Shown in pieces: positions 13,648-22,644 of a stretch of 64,000 nucleotides of DNA. The position numbers and the translations under genes are program-made. A model generated the notes under the pieces. It was not told where the DNA came from. It did no database searches and saw nothing but the letters and a program-made list of their open reading frames with translations. Source of the stretch: Thioalkalivibrio sp. XN279 (lineage in GTDB: Bacteria > Pseudomonadota > Gammaproteobacteria > Steroidobacterales > XN24); NCBI RefSeq assembly GCF_011089885.1, contig NZ_JAANBD010000025.1:421426-485425 (forward strand), read 5' to 3'. Each line of letters begins with the position of its first letter. The stretch's first letter is position 1.

Positions 13648-15720
13648 CTAAGGACGAATAGCCTGGATCAGCGCATGGGCCGGATAGCGCCCTGGGTTCA
13701 CCGCAGGTAATGCTGTTTGGCCTGCGGCCTGCGCCGTCACCAGTTCGAGCAACGCTTGTTGCTTCGTGCCAGGCACCGGGGTGACCAGGTCACCAGCTGC
13801 GGCAGCCGCCGCACGCGCCTTTGCCGGATCGTTATTGGCAGCACGATCGGCGGCCTCCATTGCATGGATCGCGAGCCAGGCCGTGGCGGCGCCCCGCTCG
13901 ACATCCGCACTCCGGCTCGCGCCGAAATCCGACTGGAAGCGTGCCAGTCCCGCGCGGGCCTCAACAGTGCGGCGCTCGCCGAACAGTATTGCAACCTCCA
14001 TCCATCGTGCCTGCATCAGCAAGCTGATCGTCCAGCGTCGATTGGCGGGGTCGCTCGACGTCAGCTCGAGGGCATTGGTGAGCGCCCAGGCGTTCACGCC
14101 ACGGGCTTCGGCCCATTGGCCGTCCAGCAGCAAGGCTTCGGCACGAGTGTTGGCGGCGGACGTCGCAATGTCACGCCACAATGAATTGGCAGGGTCCTGG
14201 TCGAGTAGTGCCTGCATCTCCACGAGCGCATCGCGGGCACGTGTCGCCGCCATCACAACCGCGCCTTGCGCGAGGGCATTCGTCGCAAGCGCATCATGGG
14301 CACGGGCCATGGACATGCGCACGCTGCTGTTGCGCGGATCCGCCGCCCGCAACGCCGTCAGGATCGTAAGCTCGGCCATGCGCTCAGCCTCGGCCGCCTG
14401 GGAATTTCCCGACTGGAAAAAGGCGTCTGCGAGCCAGGCGCGAGCCTGGCTGCTGTCCCACAAGGCCGAGGTATCACCCGGCGCCTCCGCGGCCAGCTGG
14501 TCAGTAACTGCAACGTAGCGTTGAAACTGGGTAATGGCGTCGTCGGGGCGCCTCAGGTCGAGGTAAAGTGCCCCAAGGCTATTGGCGGCATAGCCAGTTT
14601 CCAGTTTCCATTTCGGGTTGCTGGGGTCGGTGGCCAGCATACGTTCGGCGAGCGCGGCATACTGGCGGAATCGCGCCTCTGCGATGTCCCAGTCTCGCCG
14701 CTGCCAGGCGACCTGGCCGACATAGAAGACACTCTGGGCGTGATCGAACATGCGGTCCGGGTTGTCCGGGTCGCGCGCCAACAACTCGGCGGTGGACTCT
14801 TCGGCGGCAGCATAGGCTTCGAGTGCCGCCGTCCCGTCGCCATTCAGTTCGCGCACTTCGGCCACCAGCATGAGGGCGCGAGCGCGGCGGCCCAGTGCAT
14901 CGGCATCAAGGCTCGCCGGGCGCTGGCCCTCATAATAGGCAAGCGCTCGCCGGCCGACCGAATCCAGCACATCGAGCCGGCCTACTGGCTCGAGCTTCTG
15001 TCGCAGGTCGGTGAGCATATATTCGACCAGGCCGTCGGCCTCGGCTCGCTGCCGCTCGGCTTCACGCTGGCCCTGGATTGCCGCAACCGTGAGCACGGCC
15101 ATCACCGCCACCAGCGCCAACGAGGCACTGGCGATGCCCATCAGCCAGCGCTGTCGCCTGGCAGCCTCGCGCTGGACCAACGCATCGAGCGGCAGCCCGG
15201 TCAGCCCAGCCACCAGCTTCAGCTTGGCCAGTCGCTTGCCGTCGGCGCCGATGCGCAGATCGGCAGCGACCGGCTCGGTCTCCCGATCCGTGATACGGCC
15301 CTCGCGGTCCACCTGGAAGCGCTGCGCAGGCGGGAAGAAACCGGTGATGTCGCGTTCACCCGGATTGCCAGCCGCAATCAGCGCCAGCACCCGGGATTCG
15401 CCGTGCATGCTCTTGAACAGGCGAACTTCCTCGTCGACCCAACGCGAGGCAGCGGCGTCGACCGAGGCGATCACGATCAGGAAATCAGAGTCGGCGAGCG
15501 CCTGGCGCAGGGTATCGGACAGGTGACCCGCAGCCGAAAGCTCGTCACGGTCGCGGAATATCGGGGTCAGCCGGGCCGGCACGGGACCGATGCCGGTCTG
15601 TTGTCCGACCAGTCGCGACGGCAGCCGATAGCGCTCCAAAGCGCGATGCAGCCATTCGGCGACCGCCTTGTCGGCATGACTGTAGCTGATGAACGCCCGG
15701 TAACGCCGTGTGTTGGCCAC
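13648..15720 (-). CDS. TIR domain-TM-TPR protein
   Basis: A 690-residue protein: an N-terminal TIR domain (about residues 5-135, YRAFISYSHADKAVAEWLH, IFRDRDELSAAGHL, SDFLIVIASVDAAASRWVDEEV), one membrane helix (192-215), a short coiled coil, and a long alpha-helical C-terminal half of TPR-like repeats (for example AEARFRQYAALAERMLATDPSNPKWKLE). Glu98, four residues after Trp94, is where NAD-cleaving TIRs such as SARM1 carry the catalytic Glu. I chose the GTG at 15720 because AAGGAGAGAGTGC precedes it; the frame runs further up without a signal. Such TIR-TPR membrane proteins are known in Proteobacteria without an assigned role. Signalling is more likely than phage defence, as no partner defence gene is adjacent. 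Confidence 0.85.
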   Translation of the reverse strand: MANTRRYRAFISYSHADKAVAEWLHRALERYRLPSRLVGQQTGIGPVPARLTPIFRDRDELSAAGHLSDTLRQALADSDFLIVIASVDAAASRWVDEEVRLFKSMHGESRVLALIAAGNPGERDITGFFPPAQRFQVDREGRITDRETEPVAADLRIGADGKRLAKLKLVAGLTGLPLDALVQREAARRQRWLMGIASASLALVAVMAVLTVAAIQGQREAERQRAEADGLVEYMLTDLRQKLEPVGRLDVLDSVGRRALAYYEGQRPASLDADALGRRARALMLVAEVRELNGDGTAALEAYAAAEESTAELLARDPDNPDRMFDHAQSVFYVGQVAWQRRDWDIAEARFRQYAALAERMLATDPSNPKWKLETGYAANSLGALYLDLRRPDDAITQFQRYVAVTDQLAAEAPGDTSALWDSSQARAWLADAFFQSGNSQAAEAERMAELTILTALRAADPRNSSVRMSMARAHDALATNALAQGAVVMAATRARDALVEMQALLDQDPANSLWRDIATSAANTRAEALLLDGQWAEARGVNAWALTNALELTSSDPANRRWTISLLMQARWMEVAILFGERRTVEARAGLARFQSDFGASRSADVERGAATAWLAIHAMEAADRAANNDPAKARAAAAAAGDLVTPVPGTKQQALLELVTAQAAGQTALPAVNPGRYPAHALIQAIRP

Positions 15721-15911
15721 GCACTCTCTCCTTGTCGCCAAGCCTCCCGAAAGCGATGCCAATGCCCGCAAGGCAGCATAAACCATGTTTTCCGAATCAC
15801 ACGACCGTGCCGGATCCGGCTCGAAAATCGCGCACGACTCCGGCAAAGTGTGCGCCGACCCGGCGAACTGGTGCGCACCGGGGTCCGAGACCAGCCAGGA
15901 GTCTGCAATCG

Positions 15912-17006
15912 ATGTCCGACAGAACCCACGGAATTTCTGCCCTTATCGGCATCATGTTTGCCACAGTCCTGCTGGCAGCGGCTGCCCCCGCCGACGCCCA
16001 GCCCAGCTGGCCTGACGGTGCGCCCATGCCGGAAGACTACGACTGGGTCCGCCTGACCTCCGACGAATGGCTCAAGGGCGACGTCACCGCCATGTACGAC
16101 AACGAACTGGAATTCGACAGCGATGAGCTCGGCGTCCTTATGCTCGACTGGAGGGACGTCAGGGAGCTGCGCAGCGCGGAAATTCTCCAGGTGCGGGCTA
16201 CCGGCGACCGCATCGGAACCGGCCGGGTACTCATGTCAGGGGGAGCCCTGGAAATCATGGATGCGGGCATGACTTTTCCCCAGGACGAGATCATCAGCAT
16301 CACTGCGGGGGAACCCAAGGAGATCAACTTCTGGGCCATCAAGGTGTCTGCCGGCGCCGCCCTGCGCGAAGGCAATTCGGACCAGCGGGACTTCTATGCG
16401 AGGGCCTCCGCCACCCGACGAACGGTCAAGAACAGGATGCGCATCGACTACCTGGCCAACTATGCCGAGACCAACGACATCGAGACGACGAACAACCACC
16501 GCGCCAATTTCTCCTGGGACCGTTTCGTTACCGACCGCTTCTTCCTCAGGCCGGCCTTCGGCGAGTATTTCCGCGACCCTTTCCAGAATGTCGCCCATCG
16601 CATCTGGCTGGGCGCAGGCCTTGGCTGGCAGATCCTGGATACGTCGACCACGTCCTGGGAAGTCTTTAGCGGCCCTGCCTACCAGGCCACGCGGTTCGAC
16701 GCGGTGGAACCCGGGGAAGACGATTCGGTAGGCAGCGCCGCCTTGGTCGTAGGCACGTTCTACGAGCGCGAACTGACGGACTGGGTCGATTTCAATTACG
16801 AGTATCGGTTCCAGTTCACTGATTCGCAGAGCGGCAGGTACAACCACCACATGATGGGCAGCCTGGAGCTCGAGTTGACCGAAAGACTCGATCTCGATCT
16901 CTCGCTGATCTGGGACCGGATCGAGGAGCCGCAAAGTGACGCTGACGGCGTCCTGCCGGAACAGGATGACTGGCGCTACGTGGTGGGGCTGGGCTGGGAG
17001 TTCTGA
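15912..17006 (+). CDS. DUF481 outer-membrane beta-barrel-like protein
   Basis: A 364-residue exported protein: a signal peptide ending in AAPADAQ, an N-terminal domain (about residues 35-125, WVRLTSDEWLKGDVTAMYDNELEFDSDELG) and a C-terminal DUF481 domain built from alternating beta strands, ending VVGLGWEF. The terminal Phe and the amphipathic strands point to an outer-membrane beta-barrel. DUF481 proteins of this type occur near salt-stress genes (YdiY-like); the function is not settled. The start at 15912 has AGGAG 11 bp upstream and gives a proper signal peptide. It is divergent from the TIR gene and ends 12 bp from the convergent sulfotransferase gene. Confidence 0.85.
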   Translation: MSDRTHGISALIGIMFATVLLAAAAPADAQPSWPDGAPMPEDYDWVRLTSDEWLKGDVTAMYDNELEFDSDELGVLMLDWRDVRELRSAEILQVRATGDRIGTGRVLMSGGALEIMDAGMTFPQDEIISITAGEPKEINFWAIKVSAGAALREGNSDQRDFYARASATRRTVKNRMRIDYLANYAETNDIETTNNHRANFSWDRFVTDRFFLRPAFGEYFRDPFQNVAHRIWLGAGLGWQILDTSTTSWEVFSGPAYQATRFDAVEPGEDDSVGSAALVVGTFYERELTDWVDFNYEYRFQFTDSQSGRYNHHMMGSLELELTERLDLDLSLIWDRIEEPQSDADGVLPEQDDWRYVVGLGWEF

Positions 17007-17018
17007 GGCGTCGCGCTC

Positions 17019-19031
17019 TCAGGTGATTTCCAGGCTGTAACCGTAGTGCGCCGCCAGCGGCCGGAGGTGGTCCAGGTAAGGCGCCAGCTGCTCGCGGTAG
17101 TGCACCCATCGCCCCGCCGAGCGCTGGTGGATCGGCTCGGCGACCTGCTGGTAGCTGGCCGAGCGCACCGGGGCCCGCCCGGCCAGCCGTGCTGCGGCAT
17201 CGAACATGCCGGCCACCGGTTCGAGCCCGAGGGACCCGCACACCACCGCCATCTCCGCCTGCGGATCCGCCACCAGGTCCTCATAGCGCGTGTACTGCAG
17301 CCGCAGGGGCACCAGCTCTTCGAGGCGGCGCCACAGGGACATGGTGCGCACATACATGCCTGCACTCCCCTGCAGCGTGTCGAAGTGGATCGAGGCCTCG
17401 TTGACCGCATAGGCCTGCATGAAGTTGCTCAGCACCGCATCGCAGGGATGACGTAGCGCAAACAGGATGCGGGCGTCGGGAAACAGGCGATGGACCAGGC
17501 CGGCGTGCATGAAGCGCAGCGGCAGCTTGTCGACGATAAGGCGCGCCCGGCGACTCTCGAGGTAGCGCTCGGCTTCCCCGCGGTACAACCGGCGTAGCTC
17601 GGCGAGTCGTGCCTCATCCAGCGACTCCAGCACATCGGGATAGCCCGGCTTGCCTGTGCGCAGCACATCGATGACCCGTTCCAGCGTCGGCCTCTCGTCG
17701 ATCGAGACGACGTCGGGGTGCGCGGCAAGCATGGTCTCCAGCAGCGTCGTCCCGGAGCGCTGGAAGCCGACCAGGAAGCACAGGTCGGCGCCGGTGTCCC
17801 CGCCCGGCTCCTCGTTGTGCGGATGAGCCCCGGGCGCACCGCGTTCCAGCCACTGCTCCAGCTCGCGGCATTCGCGGTCGAACGCCCGCGGGTCGACGCC
17901 ACGACGGCGCACGTTGCGGGCCAGCAGGCGGTTGCCCTGCTGGTAAGCCTCGAAAGCCTGGTCGTAACGACCGGCGCGGTCCAGCGCGATGCCCGCTTCG
18001 AAACGGTGTTGCTGGGCGAGTCGCGCCGGCAAGGCACGGCCAGCGAGTCCCTTGAGCAGCGCCAACGCCTCGTCCAGCTTTCCCTGGCGCCGCTTCAGCC
18101 GCGCCAGCTCCAGCTGCATCGCCGGATGCGCCGGGTCGATCTGCCGCGCCTGCTCCAGCGCCGTGGCCGCGGCGTCCAGCCGGCCGGCCTGCTCATGGAT
18201 GCCGGCGATTTCCACCCAGGCCTCGATTTCCATGGGATCCAGCGCCAGCGCCTTGTGCAAGGCGTCCAGCGCCTGCTCGTTGTCATTGCGCTCATGCAAC
18301 AGGGCGCCGCGATAGAGCCACGCCAGCGGATGATTCTCGTCCATGCGAATGGCGTGCTCGAAATACTGCATGGCCTTGCCCAGTTCGCCGCGCAGGTGCA
18401 GTGCCAGGCCGGCATTGAGCAGCGCATCGAGATTGTACGGCTCACGCTTGAGGACCGACTCGAGGCAAAACAGCGCCGGATCGACCTGGTCGGCCAACAG
18501 CAGGGAGATGCCGAGATTGAGCTCGGCCACGACGCAGCCGGGCGCGAGCTCGACGGCCCGGCGGTAAGCCTTGATGGCCTCCTCCAGCCCGCCCGTCGCC
18601 CGTAACACCAGCCCGAGGTTGGCCCAGGCTTCCGGGTAGTTGTCACGCAGTTCCACCGCCTTGCGCAGCGCGGAAACAGCCTGCAACGACTGGCCCGCAT
18701 TGTGGAGCGCCCGGGCGAGATGATTGTGCGCCGTGGGGAGCTTCGGGTCCGCCTCGAGGGCCAGCGTGCATTCCATCAATGCGCGTTCCGGGTCCCCCTG
18801 CAGCAGCGCGATCACCGAACGGCTCACATGAGCTTCGGGATCGCGCCCGGCGGCCAGCTCCCGGCTCACCGCCATGGCCTGCTCGCGCCGCTGTTCGCCG
18901 AGGCACAACTCGCGCAGGCGCACGGCGCAGCCGGGATCGGCGCTGAAGCGCTCCAGCAGTGCCGCGGCTTCCGCGCTGCGGCCGGCTGCGATCAGCTGGT
19001 TGGCTTCGTCCAGGGCGGGGTTTACAGGCAT
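17019..19031 (-). CDS. TPR-sulfotransferase
   Basis: A 670-residue protein: about ten tetratricopeptide repeats (residues 1-400, for example YPEAWANLGLVLRATGGLEEAIKAYRRAVELAPG) followed by a sulfotransferase domain (about 425-670). The PAPS-binding P-loop is VGFQRSGTTLLETML and the 3-phosphate contact is ILFALRHPCDAVLSNF. Bacterial proteins of this type transfer sulfate from PAPS to an unknown acceptor; some resemble tyrosylprotein sulfotransferases. I set the start at the ATG at 19031, where the TPR-type sequence begins; the longer frame is low-complexity and Arg-rich. It lies 98 bp downstream of the beta-helix lipoprotein gene on the same strand, and that protein could be its substrate (inference). 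Confidence 0.85.
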   Translation of the reverse strand: MPVNPALDEANQLIAAGRSAEAAALLERFSADPGCAVRLRELCLGEQRREQAMAVSRELAAGRDPEAHVSRSVIALLQGDPERALMECTLALEADPKLPTAHNHLARALHNAGQSLQAVSALRKAVELRDNYPEAWANLGLVLRATGGLEEAIKAYRRAVELAPGCVVAELNLGISLLLADQVDPALFCLESVLKREPYNLDALLNAGLALHLRGELGKAMQYFEHAIRMDENHPLAWLYRGALLHERNDNEQALDALHKALALDPMEIEAWVEIAGIHEQAGRLDAAATALEQARQIDPAHPAMQLELARLKRRQGKLDEALALLKGLAGRALPARLAQQHRFEAGIALDRAGRYDQAFEAYQQGNRLLARNVRRRGVDPRAFDRECRELEQWLERGAPGAHPHNEEPGGDTGADLCFLVGFQRSGTTLLETMLAAHPDVVSIDERPTLERVIDVLRTGKPGYPDVLESLDEARLAELRRLYRGEAERYLESRRARLIVDKLPLRFMHAGLVHRLFPDARILFALRHPCDAVLSNFMQAYAVNEASIHFDTLQGSAGMYVRTMSLWRRLEELVPLRLQYTRYEDLVADPQAEMAVVCGSLGLEPVAGMFDAAARLAGRAPVRSASYQQVAEPIHQRSAGRWVHYREQLAPYLDHLRPLAAHYGYSLEIT

Positions 19032-19129
19032 TTCTTGCGGTCCGGTCCGTAAAGAGGCGACGTGCCGGCCGATATTGTCGGCCAACACGTCGCGGAATAC
19101 GACCCGCTCAGGCTCGCGCGGGCTGGACG

Positions 19130-21199
19130 CTACGGCACCTCGATCGCGCCGATATCGCCGCGGACACCTGCAGGCCGCGGCACGCCGCGCTGGTCGATCG
19201 CCGCGAGCTCGGCAAACAGGCGCTGCTGCCTGGCGAGCAGCAGCGTGATGCCGGGGTTCTCTGCCAGCGGGCCGGACGAGAACAGGGCATCCCACGCAGC
19301 GTCGCCGAGGGTCTCCGGTCCCATGCCCGGGACCTGCGCCTCGAGCAATGCGGCGTCGAGGCGATGCCAGAACTCGATGTACGGATAGTTGTAGAGTTCG
19401 CGCGGCCAGGTCACTGCCGGGCCGAACCAGTGCGTGTCGGCCAGCGTGAGTATCGGCTGGCCGGCCGGGTCCAGGTAAGGCTGCAAGCCCGGCGCCGCCG
19501 GATCGATATCGACCGCGCCGAGCAAATTCTCGAACTCGCTGCGGAACTGGCTGGCAAAGCCAGGCAGGCCGAACCGGGTTTCTATCCTCGCCAGCATGAT
19601 GGCGAGGAAATTGTCCACTGCACCCGGTGCCACTGCGTACTCGCCTACGATCTCATCCAGCCCGTAGCTTCCGGTCGGGACCTGGTTCAGGGCCAGGTCC
19701 CAGGGCCGATAATGCAGCACCGCGTAGTCCGGCGCATCCACACCCACGGAGCGAATGACATCGGAGCGCACGATGCCCGAGGGCCGCTCCACGACTGCGT
19801 CGAGTTCCACCCCGTCCATGTCGCCAACCTGCGGATAATGCCGGCGCGACAGCGAGGCCCACGTCGGCTCGCCGACCGGGACCAGCATCTGGCTGAAATC
19901 GATCACGCCGATGCGGTTGTAGCCGAGGCTGCGGAAGTAGAAGGCGGAGCCGGTGAATACGTCGTGCGCATAGCTCGTGCCGCCGATCTCGTGCACCGTG
20001 TTGCCGGCGATGATGGAATGGCCGATGAAGATGTCCTCGATGCCGTGGGCATTGCCGATGGTCGCAGCCACGCCGCCGGCGAGGTTGCGCTTGCCGAGGT
20101 CGTCCGTGCGCGCAACGCCGTACACCTCGTTCTCGACCACGGTCACCGCCTCGAGCGCCAGGTAGCCATTCGAGACGTACACCCCGCCGCCGCGCCAGTA
20201 GCCGGTGGCGAGCACGAAGGGCGGCAGCCCCGGCGCCGGCTCGACCAGGTTCTGCGCCACGGTGGTGTTGCGCACATGCAGCAGGTTTCGCTTCCCGATG
20301 CCGCCACCATCGGAGTAGATGCCGCCGCCGTAAGTGAACAGCCCGCTGATGCGGTTGCCGGTGACCGCCGAGGTCTCGATCAGGGAAGTGTCTGACGCGA
20401 CGTCCCGGCCGCCGACGGAGAACACGCCACCGCCGGCGGCGCCGCCGCCGAGCACCGAGTTGCCGCTCACCACGCAGCGCTCCATGGTGACGATGTCCGC
20501 GTAGACGCCGCCGCCGAACGCACCCCGGTCCCGCGACGGGTCGAAATCGCCCTGCACGTGGTTGTCGTAGATGCGGCAATCGCTCAGCCGTGCGCGGCCC
20601 CAGACGGCGACGCCGCCGCCCCGGGCCAGCGTCCAGGGCTGGTCGTCCGGGTTGCCGGTCGAGATGTCCTCGGCGATGTTGACGCCGCCCGTGATGGAGA
20701 CGTTGCGCAGCGTGAGGTCGCCGTAGACTGCCAGTACCCGCGCCGGATCCAGGGTCCCGCCAGTCCAGGCGATGGTGATTCCGGACGCCAGGCTGGAGGC
20801 GTCGATGACGACGCTCTTGCGCGCATAGAGGGCCGAGCGGCCGTAATCTCGCTCGAAGTAGCCGACGAGATAGGAGACCGGACCACTCGGCTCGTCCCGG
20901 ATGCCCATCACCTCGCCCTTGAGGATGCTGTGTGCCTCGCCGACGATGGTGAGCTCGATGGTGCCGCCGTCGAGCGCCGGGTCGAAGCGGATCGCCTGGC
21001 CGCTGGGAGCCTGCGCGAGCGCTGTCCGCAAGGTCGTGGCGCCGGCAGGCGCCGTGTCGTCGTCCAGCAAGGTGTCGACGACCAGTGCCGAGGAGGAGAC
21101 GCCGCCGCTCCCGCCGCCGCCACAGGCAGGCAGCGTGGCAACTGACAGGGCGACTCCGGCGACCGCGATCCAGGCGAGAAAACGTTGTTGCTTGTACAT
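19130..21199 (-). CDS. Right-handed beta-helix lipoprotein (choice-of-anchor Q type)
   Basis: A 689-residue lipoprotein: lipobox TLPAC (Cys26) followed by a Gly-rich linker, then VVDTLLDDDTAPAGATTLRTALAQAPSGQAIRFD, the standard opening of choice-of-anchor Q and CSLREA-like beta-helix proteins. Parallel beta-helix repeats fill about residues 90-430 (SDCRIYDNHVQGDF, MERCVVSGNSVLGGGAAGGGVFS). The remaining 250 residues are not repetitive and end with RGDIGAIEV, as this family does. It should sit on the cell surface; binding or cleavage of a polysaccharide is possible, but no catalytic residues can be named. Confidence 0.8.
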   Translation of the reverse strand: MYKQQRFLAWIAVAGVALSVATLPACGGGGSGGVSSSALVVDTLLDDDTAPAGATTLRTALAQAPSGQAIRFDPALDGGTIELTIVGEAHSILKGEVMGIRDEPSGPVSYLVGYFERDYGRSALYARKSVVIDASSLASGITIAWTGGTLDPARVLAVYGDLTLRNVSITGGVNIAEDISTGNPDDQPWTLARGGGVAVWGRARLSDCRIYDNHVQGDFDPSRDRGAFGGGVYADIVTMERCVVSGNSVLGGGAAGGGVFSVGGRDVASDTSLIETSAVTGNRISGLFTYGGGIYSDGGGIGKRNLLHVRNTTVAQNLVEPAPGLPPFVLATGYWRGGGVYVSNGYLALEAVTVVENEVYGVARTDDLGKRNLAGGVAATIGNAHGIEDIFIGHSIIAGNTVHEIGGTSYAHDVFTGSAFYFRSLGYNRIGVIDFSQMLVPVGEPTWASLSRRHYPQVGDMDGVELDAVVERPSGIVRSDVIRSVGVDAPDYAVLHYRPWDLALNQVPTGSYGLDEIVGEYAVAPGAVDNFLAIMLARIETRFGLPGFASQFRSEFENLLGAVDIDPAAPGLQPYLDPAGQPILTLADTHWFGPAVTWPRELYNYPYIEFWHRLDAALLEAQVPGMGPETLGDAAWDALFSSGPLAENPGITLLLARQQRLFAELAAIDQRGVPRPAGVRGDIGAIEVP

Positions 21200-21564
21200 G
21201 GGCGAGCCTCTCTAGGGAGAGATGTTCCCTGCAGATGTCTTAGAACACCCAGCGCCATCGCGCAATCCGGACTATTCCTGAGGTGGACTCGAGTTATCTG
21301 ACCTAATGCACTGATATTACATAACACTTTCTGACTTGGAGGACCCGCAGGGCGCCCAGTTACACGTCGCCAGCGGCGCCCAGCAAGACGGCCACGGCAA
21401 GCCGTGCGAAGCCTGCGGCGCCCGGCACCCCGCGCCCCGCGCTAAGACAATCTTCTTCAGCATCACGCCTACTCCAGGCCACGAATCGGCCGCAGTTGCT
21501 CCCAGGCATCCCACTGCATAAAGTGGCGGCACCCGCACCCGCACCCGCCACCGGACGCCGCCCC
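21200..21564. other. 365-bp divergent intergenic region
   Basis: This stretch separates the beta-helix gene (minus) from the AI-2E-family transporter gene (plus). The half next to the beta-helix gene is AT-richer (21280-21340) and should hold its promoter. CTCTC-TAGG-GAGAG (21209-21222) lies just before the beta-helix start. No convincing gene was found: a 48-codon minus-strand reading frame starting at 21463 has no ribosome binding site and no recognisable product. Confidence 0.4.
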
Positions 21565-22644
21565 ATGAGCGAAAAGCTCGAGCAAGCCGCCTTCCTCATC
21601 CTGCTCGCCCTGGTCACAGGCGTGTTCCTTTGGCTGCTCAAGCCCTTCTTCGCGCCGCTGCTATGGGCGTGCATCATCGCTGTGCTATTCCACCCGATGC
21701 AGCTCTGGCTCGAGCAACGCTGGGGCCAACGTCCGAACACCACCGCCCTCACCACGCTATTCGCCTGCGTCGTGCTGGTGGTCATACCGGTGCTCCTGCT
21801 GCTGTTCTCTTTCCTGCAGCAGGGCCTGTCCGTCTTCGAGCAGATCCAGGCCGGCGAGCTCCAGCCCGGCAAGTACATCGACCAGGTGCGAAACGCCTTC
21901 CCTGTGCTGCAGGGCCTCCTCGAGCGCTTCGACATCGACATGAGCACGGTGCGCGACCGGGCCGCCAGCGCTGCAGTCGCCGCCAGCCAGTTCCTCGCGC
22001 GCAATGCGCTGGCGGTCGGCCAGGGCACTTTTGGCTTCGTGCTCAAGCTGGCGTTGATGCTCTACGTGGCGTATTTCCTGCTGCGCGACGGGCGCAAGCT
22101 GGTGGAGCAGCTGGTGCATGCCATCCCCCTGGGCGACGAGCGTGAGCGGCTGCTGTTCCAGAAGTTCGCCGAAGTTGCGCGAGCCACCGTGAAAGGCAAT
22201 CTCCTGGTCGCCCTGGTGCAGGGCATGCTCGGCGGCCTGATCTTCTGGATCCTCGGCCTGCCCGCAGCGCTGCTCTGGGGCGTGGTGATGACGGTGCTGT
22301 CGCTCATCCCCGCCGTGGGCGCGGGGCTCGTGTGGTTGCCGGCGGCGATCTATCTCTACGCCGTCGGCGACTGGATCGCCGCCACGGTGCTGATCGCCTA
22401 CGGCGTGCTGATCATAGGCCTGGCCGACAATATCCTGCGCCCGCTGCTGGTGGGCCGTGACACCAAGCTACCCGACTGGATGGTGCTGCTGTCCACCCTG
22501 GGCGGCATCGCCATGGCAGGCATCAACGGCTTCGTGGTCGGGCCGTTGATTGCCGTGCTGTTCGTCGCCTTCTGGCAGATCTTCAGCCGGGAGTTCAATC
22601 CGCAGCGCGAGACGCCTGCGGAAGCGACGGAGAAATCCGACTAG
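21565..22644 (+). CDS. AI-2E family transporter
   Basis: A 359-residue membrane protein with about eight helices in the AI-2E/PerM layout: helices near the N-terminus (FLILLALVTGVFLWLLKPFFAPLLWACIIAVLFHPM), a large soluble central region (about residues 85-150), then the conserved second half (VQGMLGGLIFWILGLPAALLWGVVMTVLSLIPAVGAGLVWLP) and the GLADNILRPLLVG motif typical of the family. Members export autoinducer-2 (TqsA) or other solutes, so the substrate is open. I prefer the ATG at 21565; a TTG at 21496 is also in frame, and neither has a strong ribosome binding site. Its stop shares CTAG with the convergent permease gene. Confidence 0.85.
   Translation: MSEKLEQAAFLILLALVTGVFLWLLKPFFAPLLWACIIAVLFHPMQLWLEQRWGQRPNTTALTTLFACVVLVVIPVLLLLFSFLQQGLSVFEQIQAGELQPGKYIDQVRNAFPVLQGLLERFDIDMSTVRDRAASAAVAASQFLARNALAVGQGTFGFVLKLALMLYVAYFLLRDGRKLVEQLVHAIPLGDERERLLFQKFAEVARATVKGNLLVALVQGMLGGLIFWILGLPAALLWGVVMTVLSLIPAVGAGLVWLPAAIYLYAVGDWIAATVLIAYGVLIIGLADNILRPLLVGRDTKLPDWMVLLSTLGGIAMAGINGFVVGPLIAVLFVAFWQIFSREFNPQRETPAEATEKSD

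Noticed and set aside
13648..15720. TIR gene as part of an anti-phage island
   Set aside because: No Thoeris, CBASS or other partner gene, no mobile element, and composition like the neighbours; signalling is the more cautious reading.
21317..21463. Possible 48-codon gene on the minus strand
   Set aside because: No ribosome binding site, no family, and the Cys/Trp-rich product looks like a translated spacer.
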